DNA of 12,390 bases. Source: JAYWAM01 sp043782425. Lineage in GTDB: Bacteria; Pseudomonadota; Gammaproteobacteria; Burkholderiales; Usitatibacteraceae. The stretch lies in NCBI GenBank assembly GCA_043782425.1, contig JAYWAM010000240.1, positions 1 to 12,390 of the forward strand, written 5' to 3'. Position 1 is the first letter of the stretch. Each line of letters opens with the position of its first letter. The notes under the pieces were generated by a model, which was given only the letters and a program-made list of their open reading frames with translations, was not told where the DNA came from and made no database searches. The translations under genes and the position numbers were made by a program. Of this stretch, positions 7,431-12,390 are shown piece after piece.

Positions 7431-7470
7431 AACCAAGTGCAACAAAGTGCCTTTATGCGAAGCGTATAAT
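7431..7470 (+). promoter_or_regulatory. Tandem decamer repeat and -10 box upstream of mmsA
   Basis: AACCAAGTGC (7431-7440) is followed directly by AACAAAGTGC (7441-7450), a head-to-tail decamer repeat differing at one base. The repeat period is one turn of the DNA helix. A perfect TATAAT lies at 7465-7470, about 39 bases before ATG 7509, with no good -35. A weak -35 together with tandem direct repeats at that position suggests activator-dependent transcription, as with MmsR-type AraC regulators of mmsAB in pseudomonads. That comparison is inference, since no regulator gene is in the window. Confidence 0.4.
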
Positions 7471-7508
7471 TTAGCGTTGGTATTTATGCTTGCTCCAGGG
7501 AGGAAACC

Positions 7509-9035
7509 ATGGTCGCCAGTCCGCAAATCATCCCGCAACCCGTCCCGAGCGTTAAGCTGCTGATTAACGGTCAGTTTGTCGAGTCCAAAACGCAAGTCTG
7601 GAAGGACGTAATCAATCCGGCGACGCAACAAGTGCTGGCGCGCGTACCGTTTGCAACTGCTGACGAAATCAATGCCGCCATCGACGCGGCGGCGCAGGCC
7701 TACAAAACTTGGAAGAACACCCCCATCGCACTGCGCGCACGCGTCATGCTTAAATTGCAGGAACTGATCCGCCGCGACACGAAAAAAATCGCCGCCGCGC
7801 TCACCGCCGAGCAGGGCAAGACTTTGCTCGATGCCGAGGGCGATGTGCTGCGCGGCCTCGAGGTCGTCGAGCACGCCTGCTCCATCGGCTCGTTGTCGCT
7901 GGGCGAATTCGCTGAAAACGTCGCCAGCGGCGTCGATACCTACTTCATCCGCCAGCCGCTTGGCGTGTGCGCTGGCATCACACCGTTCAATTTCCCTGCC
8001 ATGATCCCGCTGTGGATGTTCCCCATGGCCATCGTATGCGGCAACACCTTTGTGCTCAAGCCTTCCGAACAAGACCCTATGACGCCCATGCTGCTGGCGG
8101 AACTGGCGCTTGAAGCAGGCATTCCACCGGGCGTGCTGAATATTGTTCACGGCGGCAAGGAAGCGGTGGATGCGCTTTGCACTCAGCGTGAGATCAAGGC
8201 GGTGTCGTTCGTCGGCTCGTGCCCCGTCGGGGAACATCTTTACCAGTTAGCCAGCACGCACGGCAAGCGCGCGCAATGCATGATGGGCGCTAAGAACCAT
8301 GCGGTAATCATGCCCGATGCCAGCAAAGAGCAAACACTCAATGCCTTGGTGGGGGCGGGATTCGGCGCGGCCGGCCAGCGTTGCATGGCAACCAGCGTGG
8401 CGGTGCTGGTAGGCAAAGCCCATGAATGGATTGCCGACATCGTCGCCAAAGCCAGGACGCTCAAGGTCAACGGCGGAACGGAAAAAGGCGCCGACATCGG
8501 CCCGGTGATTTCGCGCCAGGCCAAGGCGCGCATCGAAAGCCTGATCGCCCAAGGCGTGGCCGAGGGCGCGAAGCTGGAGCTCGACGGACGCGGCGTCAAG
8601 GTGCCGGGATACGAGAACGGAAATTTTATCGCGCCCACTATTTTTTCCGGCGTGAAACCCAGCATGCGTATCTACAGCGAAGAGATTTTTGGCCCGGTGC
8701 TCATCCTCGTCAGCGTTGATACGCTCGATGAAGCGATCACGCTCATCAACAACAACCCCTACGGCAACGGCGTGGGCATTTTTACACAAAGCGGCGCCGT
8801 GGCGCGCAAGTTCCAGAACGAAATCGATGTCGGCCAGGTCGGCATCAATGTGCCCATTCCAGTACCAGTTCCCTACTTCAGTTTCACCGGCTCGCGCGGC
8901 TCCAAGCTCGGCGATCTTGGCCCCTACGGCAAGCAGGTGGTGCAGTTTTACACCCAGACCAAGACCGTCACAGCACGCTGGTTTGACGATGCGGCGCTGA
9001 GCGGCGCGGTGAATACGACGATTTCTTTGAAATAA
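7509..9035 (+). CDS. mmsA: CoA-acylating methylmalonate-semialdehyde dehydrogenase
   Basis: This 508 aa aldehyde dehydrogenase of the MmsA/IolA branch oxidises methylmalonate semialdehyde (and malonate semialdehyde) with NAD+ and CoA to propionyl-CoA (or acetyl-CoA) plus CO2. Visible residues are the nucleophile Cys292 in GAAGQRCMATSVAV, Asn161 in TPFNFPAMIPLW and Lys184 in LKPSEQDP. The segment GAKNHAVIMPDA (260-271) has Asn263 in the place of the general-base Glu of ordinary aldehyde dehydrogenases, a mark of the CoA-acylating type. Also typical are SEEIFGPVL (390-398) and the family-specific PIPVPVPYFSFTGSRGS. The nucleotide loop reads FVGSCPVGEHLY where most relatives have GSTP, a small deviation. 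GGGAGG at 7498-7503 fixes the start. It is the first gene of the valine cluster, with the -10 box and decamer repeats ahead of it. Confidence 0.95.
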   Translation: MVASPQIIPQPVPSVKLLINGQFVESKTQVWKDVINPATQQVLARVPFATADEINAAIDAAAQAYKTWKNTPIALRARVMLKLQELIRRDTKKIAAALTAEQGKTLLDAEGDVLRGLEVVEHACSIGSLSLGEFAENVASGVDTYFIRQPLGVCAGITPFNFPAMIPLWMFPMAIVCGNTFVLKPSEQDPMTPMLLAELALEAGIPPGVLNIVHGGKEAVDALCTQREIKAVSFVGSCPVGEHLYQLASTHGKRAQCMMGAKNHAVIMPDASKEQTLNALVGAGFGAAGQRCMATSVAVLVGKAHEWIADIVAKARTLKVNGGTEKGADIGPVISRQAKARIESLIAQGVAEGAKLELDGRGVKVPGYENGNFIAPTIFSGVKPSMRIYSEEIFGPVLILVSVDTLDEAITLINNNPYGNGVGIFTQSGAVARKFQNEIDVGQVGINVPIPVPVPYFSFTGSRGSKLGDLGPYGKQVVQFYTQTKTVTARWFDDAALSGAVNTTISLK

Positions 9036-9040
9036 CGTGT

Positions 9041-9184
9041 AACCACAAAGTACACAAAGCACACAAAGATTTAAGACATCATTGTTTTTTTTGAAACCTC
9101 TGAACAAGCCCTCCAATGCTTGTGCGGAGGCAGGGAAGACACCTGCTCAGAGTTCTCTTCGTGTTCTTTGTGCGCTTTGTGGTT
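9041..9184. repeat. Long inverted repeat between mmsA and mmsB
   Basis: The 28-base left arm (9041-9068) and right arm (9157-9184) are complementary at 24 of 28 positions. Each arm is itself built from three units of period nine around ACAAAG (left) or CTTTGT (right). Inside are nested shorter pairs: CTCTGA at 9098-9103 with TCAGAG at 9147-9152, and ACAAGC at 9104-9109 with GCTTGT at 9118-9123. The layout is typical of dispersed intergenic palindromes in proteobacterial chromosomes. No T tract follows the right arm, so it is not a simple terminator. Translated, the right arm gives the RVLCALCG-type peptide often seen in falsely extended N-termini. Confidence 0.75.
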
Positions 9185-9199
9185 CATCCTATATGATTG

Positions 9200-9208
9200 A
9201 AGGAGAGG
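9200..9208 (+). promoter_or_regulatory. Ribosome binding site that decides the mmsB start
   Basis: AAGGAGAGG ends two bases before ATG 9211. Its GGAG core sits at suitable spacing, and the ATG opens directly into MKIGFIGLGHMG, the Rossmann motif with which this family starts. The upstream in-frame ATG at 9082 lies inside the intergenic palindrome and lacks a Shine-Dalgarno site. Confidence 0.8.
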
Positions 9209-9210
9209 AA

Positions 9211-10089
9211 ATGAAAATCGGATTTATTGGTCTGGGCCACATGGGCAATCCCATGGCGCGCAATCTGTTAAAAAACGGCCACACGCTCAAGGTCTATGAC
9301 ATCGTCTCTGACCTGCAAAAAAAACTCACTGATCTAGGCTGTGAAGCGGCGACATCGGCGCGCGATTGCGCCAGCGGAGTTGAAGTCGTTATCACCATGC
9401 TGCCTTCGTCGCCGCATGTGCGACGCGCCTACACCGCCGAGCACGGCATTTTGCACGGCGTGAGCAAAGGGGTTTTGTTGATCGACTGCTCCACTATCGA
9501 TCCGCTGACGGCGCGCGATGTCGCCATGGACGCCACGGCGCATGGCAATCCCATGCTCGATGCCCCGGTCTCCGGCGGAGTCGCTGGCGCGGAAGCCGCT
9601 ACGCTGACCTTCATGGTGGGTGGCGAGGCTAAGAACTTTGCCGTCGCCAAGCCGCTGTTGCAATGCATGGGAAAGAACATCGTGCATTGCGGCGCCGCGG
9701 GCAACGGCCAGGTGGCGAAGATCTGCAATAACATGATGCTGGCCATCGAAATGATTGCCACCGCAGAGGGCATGACACTTGCCGCAAAGCTCGGCATGGA
9801 TCCCAAAGTGTTTGCCGCTGTCGTCAATTCTTCTAGCGGGCGCTGCTGGAGTTCCGATACTTACAACCCTTACCCCGGCGTACTGGAAAATGTGCCTGCG
9901 TCGCGCGGCTACAGCGGGGGCTTCGGCGCCGACTTGATGCTCAAGGATTTAACTTTGGTCAGCGACGCTGCAAAGTCGGTCAAGCATCCCGTGATGTTGG
10001 GCGCTGCGGCGCAACAGCTTTATCAAATGCATTACAGCAATGGCCACGGCGCGCTGGATTTTTCCAGCATTATCAAGATGTACAACTGA
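9211..10089 (+). CDS. mmsB: 3-hydroxyisobutyrate dehydrogenase
   Basis: This 292 aa enzyme of the beta-hydroxyacid dehydrogenase family converts 3-hydroxyisobutyrate to methylmalonate semialdehyde, the substrate of the enzyme encoded just upstream. The dinucleotide-binding motif GFIGLGHMG (4-12) opens the protein. Asp30 at the end of the second strand (KVYDI) points to NAD+ rather than NADP+. The substrate motif DAPVSGGVAGAEAATLTFMV spans 117-136. Catalytic Lys170 lies in GNGQVAKICNNMML. The C-terminal helical domain has the family motif GFGADLMLKDLTL. The length matches the usual 290-300 aa. A longer reading from ATG 9082 adds 43 residues translated from the intergenic palindrome and should be rejected. 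The next gene starts two bases after the stop. Confidence 0.95.
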   Translation: MKIGFIGLGHMGNPMARNLLKNGHTLKVYDIVSDLQKKLTDLGCEAATSARDCASGVEVVITMLPSSPHVRRAYTAEHGILHGVSKGVLLIDCSTIDPLTARDVAMDATAHGNPMLDAPVSGGVAGAEAATLTFMVGGEAKNFAVAKPLLQCMGKNIVHCGAAGNGQVAKICNNMMLAIEMIATAEGMTLAAKLGMDPKVFAAVVNSSSGRCWSSDTYNPYPGVLENVPASRGYSGGFGADLMLKDLTLVSDAAKSVKHPVMLGAAAQQLYQMHYSNGHGALDFSSIIKMYN

Positions 10090-10091
10090 CT

Positions 10092-10859
10092 ATGATTGAA
10101 CACAAAATCACCGGCCACACCTGCTTCATCACCATTAACAATCCTCCCGCCAACACCTTGACTCCGGAAAGTCTCAAGGCGTTGAAGGATCTGGTGGAAA
10201 AACTCAATAGCGACAAAACCATTTACGCCGCCGTCATCAGCGGCGCGGGAGAGAAATTTTTCTCTGCGGGTGCGGATCTGAAGCGTTTCGCCGCCGACAA
10301 AACGGCAGCACGCGAATTCATCACGCACTTTGGCGACAGCTTCGAGACGCTGGCTAACTCGCGCTTTGTCAGCATCGCCGCGATCAACGGCTATGCCATG
10401 GGCGGCGGGCTGGAATGCGCGCTGGCGTGTGACTTGCGTATTGCGGAAGCACACGCACAAATGGCGCTTCCCGAGCCGTCAGTCGGCCTGCTGCCAGGTG
10501 GATGCGGCACACAAACCCTGCCGCTGCTGATTGGCGAAGGCTGGGCCAAGCGCATGATACTCACCAATGAGCGCGTCAGTGCGGAAACGGCGTTACGCAT
10601 CGGCCTGGTCGAAGAAGTGACGGCCAAAGGCAAAGCCGTGGAAAGCGCAACCGCTATGGCGGCGCGCGTCGCGACGCTATCGCCCAAAGCGGTAGAGTAT
10701 TGCAAGTCGCTGATTCACAATGCGCGCAACGGCATTCCACGTCGCAGCGGCTTGACGCTGGAGCGCGAACGCTTCATGGATTTGTTCAACTTCGAAGACC
10801 AGGCAGAAGGCGTGAAAGCCTTTCTGGAAAAGCGCAAGCCTGAGTGGAAAAATGGATAA
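10092..10859 (+). CDS. Enoyl-CoA hydratase (crotonase family)
   Basis: This 255 aa protein has both oxyanion-hole segments of the crotonase fold, SGAGEKFFSAGADLKRF (50-66) and INGYAMGGGLECALACD (98-114). The two hydratase glutamates are Glu108 (GGGLEC) and Glu128 (LPEPSVGLLPGG), so it should hydrate rather than only isomerise. In this setting the likely substrate is methacrylyl-CoA, giving 3-hydroxyisobutyryl-CoA, although short-chain enoyl-CoA esters in general are possible. The start lies two bases after the mmsB stop with no good Shine-Dalgarno of its own, so translational coupling is likely. The length is normal for the family. The exact substrate is inferred from neighbours. Confidence 0.9.
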   Translation: MIEHKITGHTCFITINNPPANTLTPESLKALKDLVEKLNSDKTIYAAVISGAGEKFFSAGADLKRFAADKTAAREFITHFGDSFETLANSRFVSIAAINGYAMGGGLECALACDLRIAEAHAQMALPEPSVGLLPGGCGTQTLPLLIGEGWAKRMILTNERVSAETALRIGLVEEVTAKGKAVESATAMAARVATLSPKAVEYCKSLIHNARNGIPRRSGLTLERERFMDLFNFEDQAEGVKAFLEKRKPEWKNG

Positions 10860-10983
10860 CTTCATTTTCAAATCAATAGTGTATTTTTGCTCCCTTGTAT
10901 ATCGAAAAAGCAATATCTAAGCGACTATAGCCCAGTTTATCCTCTCAATTTACCCACACGAATCCATGAAGACCAAAAACAAT

Positions 10984-11066
10984 CTCGCGCCAAGACGCCA
11001 AGGCGCAAAGTTTTTACCCACTCATCATTTTTTGCTTTTTTTGGCGTCTTGGCGTCTTTGAGCGAG
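10984..11066. repeat. Intergenic inverted repeat of the CCAAGACGCCAA type
   Basis: CCAAGACGCCAA at 10990-11001 is perfectly complementary to TTGGCGTCTTGG at 11041-11052. The outer sequences CTCGCG (10984-10989) and AGCGAG (11061-11066) extend the symmetry imperfectly. The 39-base loop is AT-rich. Such palindromes recur between genes in many proteobacterial genomes. It sits in the 270-base gap between the hydratase and hydrolase genes; the rest of the gap up to 10983 shows nothing clear. Confidence 0.65.
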
Positions 11067-11084
11067 CCGCTTTCTTTTTTTAAA

Positions 11085-11112
11085 CCCCTCTCCCCGAAAA
11101 CGGGGAGAGGGG
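11085..11112. repeat. Perfect 12-bp stem hairpin with AAAA loop
   Basis: CCCCTCTCCCCG (11085-11096), the loop AAAA, and CGGGGAGAGGGG (11101-11112) form a perfect, very stable hairpin. On the + strand the T run lies before rather than after the stem, and on the - strand only three T follow, so it is not a textbook terminator in either direction. It ends 17 bases before the first possible start of the next gene and could affect its translation or act as a transcript processing site. Confidence 0.7.
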
Positions 11113-11129
11113 ATGACTGACTTGTTGAA

Positions 11130-12260
11130 ATGGAATCAGAATTAGGCATGCAGCAACAATACGCCGACGGCGAACTCCTCGTTACTATTCACAATCATGT
11201 TGCGCACCTTACGCTGAACCGGCCTGCCCAGTTGAATGCGCTTTCGTTCGGCATGCTAAAGGAGATGAGCGCGCTGTTCTCCGTCTGGGCCGGCGATGAC
11301 AACATCAAGGCAGTGGTGCTGCGCGGCGCAGGCGAAAAAGCTTTCTGCGCCGGAGGCGATATTCGCGCCCTGCGCGACAACATTTCCTCCGGCGGCACGC
11401 AGCATCACGATTATTTCGATATCGAATATGCGCTCGATTATCAGTTGCATCGCTTCGTTAAACCGGTGATTTGTCTGCTCGACGGCATAGTCATGGGCGG
11501 CGGCATGGGAATTTCACAGGGATCGGGCTTTCGCATTGTCGGCGCCAACACACGCATGGCGATGCCGGAAACCGGTATCGGTCTTTTTCCGGATGTAGGC
11601 GCCAGCTATTTTCTTTCACGCGCCGCTGCGCCGCTCGGCCTTTTTCTGGGATTGACCGGCCACACCCTCAAAGCGGCAGATGCGCTTTACACCGGCCTTG
11701 CCGACCGCTATCTGTCTAGCGACGCCATCAACGAATTGTTTGCGCGCCTTGATCGCCTGCTGTGGACACGCGCGCCGGGGCAGGACGTGGCGCGGTTGAT
11801 CGATGCACTCGCCTCAACTCCTGAAGATGCGCCGCCGCTGCTTGCTGTGAAGGAAACCATAGCGCGGCATTTTTCCGTGGAACGGCAAGTCAGCGAAATT
11901 ATCGCCAGCCTAGATGCCGAGCGGCGCGCTGACCGTGTAGACTGGGCCAGGAGCACAGCCACATTACTCAGAAAACGTTCGCCCACCATGCTGGAAGTGA
12001 CGCGACAGCAGATCAAGCGCGGTGCCTCAATGTCGCTGGCCGATTGCTTTAGAATGGAACTGGGCATGGTCTATCATTGTTTTGAGCACGGCGATCTCAT
12101 GGAGGGCATACGCGCCGTCATCATCGACAAGGACTACAAGCCGCGCTGGCAGCCCGCCACACTCGAAGAACTGCAGCCTGCGACAGTGGCGGCTTTTTTT
12201 ACGCCGCGCTGGAATGCCGGTAACCACCCGCTACGCGACCTTGAACGCCGCTTTGGATAA
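11130..12260 (+). CDS. 3-hydroxyisobutyryl-CoA hydrolase
   Basis: This 376 aa crotonase-superfamily protein has the length and motifs of the HIBCH branch, which cleaves 3-hydroxyisobutyryl-CoA to the free acid during valine breakdown. Visible motifs are LNRPAQLNAL (28-37), RGAGEKAFCAGGDIRAL (65-81), DGIVMGGGMGIS (118-129) and MPETGIGLFPDVGASYFLSR (145-164). The last contains Glu147 and Asp155, matching the spacing of the catalytic Glu and Asp of the human enzyme. The C-terminal region (RMELGMVYHCFEHGDLMEGI...DKDYKPRW) is specific to this branch and absent from simple hydratases. Two starts are possible: ATG 11130, or ATG 11148, which gives MQQQYADGELL and is better aligned with typical N-termini. 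Neither has a strong Shine-Dalgarno site. Its product feeds the mmsB enzyme. Confidence 0.92.
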   Translation: MESELGMQQQYADGELLVTIHNHVAHLTLNRPAQLNALSFGMLKEMSALFSVWAGDDNIKAVVLRGAGEKAFCAGGDIRALRDNISSGGTQHHDYFDIEYALDYQLHRFVKPVICLLDGIVMGGGMGISQGSGFRIVGANTRMAMPETGIGLFPDVGASYFLSRAAAPLGLFLGLTGHTLKAADALYTGLADRYLSSDAINELFARLDRLLWTRAPGQDVARLIDALASTPEDAPPLLAVKETIARHFSVERQVSEIIASLDAERRADRVDWARSTATLLRKRSPTMLEVTRQQIKRGASMSLADCFRMELGMVYHCFEHGDLMEGIRAVIIDKDYKPRWQPATLEELQPATVAAFFTPRWNAGNHPLRDLERRFG

Positions 12261-12269
12261 GGACACCCC

Positions 12270-12390
12270 ATGAAACTTGTCACCTATCAACACCTCAACA
12301 GCAGCGAGCTCAAGACCGGCATTCTCATCAGCAAAGACGAGGTGCTCGATATCAGCGCAGAAGTTGCGGCGCGCTCAAGCCGCATCAAGG
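12270..12390 (+). CDS. Fumarylacetoacetate hydrolase family protein, N-terminal part
   Basis: The frame from ATG 12270 (AAGGA seven bases upstream, nine bases after the previous stop) runs to the window edge and gives 40 residues: MKLVTYQHLNSSELKTGILI, then a KDEVLDISAEV segment. An MKLVTY start followed by a G-I-L-I strand and a V-L-D-I strand is the usual N-terminal domain opening of fumarylacetoacetate hydrolase-family proteins (acylpyruvases, 2-keto-4-pentenoate hydratase or isomerase-type enzymes). The metal-binding core lies beyond the window. The tight spacing suggests it is co-transcribed with the hydrolase gene. The reaction cannot be named from this fragment. Confidence 0.7.
   Translation, partial: MKLVTYQHLNSSELKTGILISKDEVLDISAEVAARSSRIK

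Noticed and set aside
7344..9116. Two long - strand frames (297 and 289 codons) opposite mmsA
   Set aside because: They are antisense to a strongly recognised gene and have no domain resemblance. The second begins in the intergenic palindrome.
9082..9210. N-terminal extension of mmsB from ATG 9082
   Set aside because: The 43 extra residues are translated from the intergenic inverted repeat, while the Rossmann motif and a strong ribosome binding site mark ATG 9211.
11085..11112. Intrinsic terminator
   Set aside because: The hairpin is perfect, but no T run follows it in either direction. It is kept as a repeat or hairpin only.

Overview
The window reads as chromosomal DNA of a mesophilic proteobacterium, most likely a betaproteobacterium. 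This is inferred from the moderately high GC content, the codon choice, the AsmA and glycine-zipper envelope proteins, a transposase type common in that class, and GC-rich palindromic repeats between genes. No rRNA, tRNA or CRISPR array was seen, so the genus is not fixed.

The left part (1-1340) is scarred accessory DNA. The last 22 codons of an unidentified + strand gene are followed within about 25 bases by a 3'-truncated DDE transposase on the - strand. Its start-side end carries two near-identical 20-base direct repeats. Next comes a HicB-like antitoxin gene broken by one extra base, with no HicA toxin partner.

The middle (1347-7343) holds a Tat-exported dienelactone hydrolase-family protein, an AsmA-family envelope protein, an orphan RelB/ParD-type antitoxin-like protein of 66 aa, and directly behind it an 842 aa SWIM zinc-finger/SNF2 helicase. 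A glycine-zipper 2TM lipoprotein-like envelope protein on the - strand converges on the helicase.

The right part (7509-12390) is a valine catabolic cluster on the + strand: CoA-acylating methylmalonate-semialdehyde dehydrogenase (mmsA), 3-hydroxyisobutyrate dehydrogenase (mmsB), an enoyl-CoA hydratase, a 3-hydroxyisobutyryl-CoA hydrolase, and the start of a fumarylacetoacetate hydrolase-family gene cut by the window edge. Together the first four can carry methacrylyl-CoA through 3-hydroxyisobutyryl-CoA, 3-hydroxyisobutyrate and methylmalonate semialdehyde to propionyl-CoA. The acyl-CoA dehydrogenase that would make methacrylyl-CoA is not in the window. Two spacers in this cluster carry large palindromic repeats, and one of them produces a false N-terminal extension of mmsB.

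I see no clear novel multi-gene system. The least ordinary items are the orphan antitoxin/SWIM-SNF2 pair, the frameshifted HicB beside a broken insertion sequence, the secreted dienelactone hydrolase, and the nested palindromes in the valine operon.
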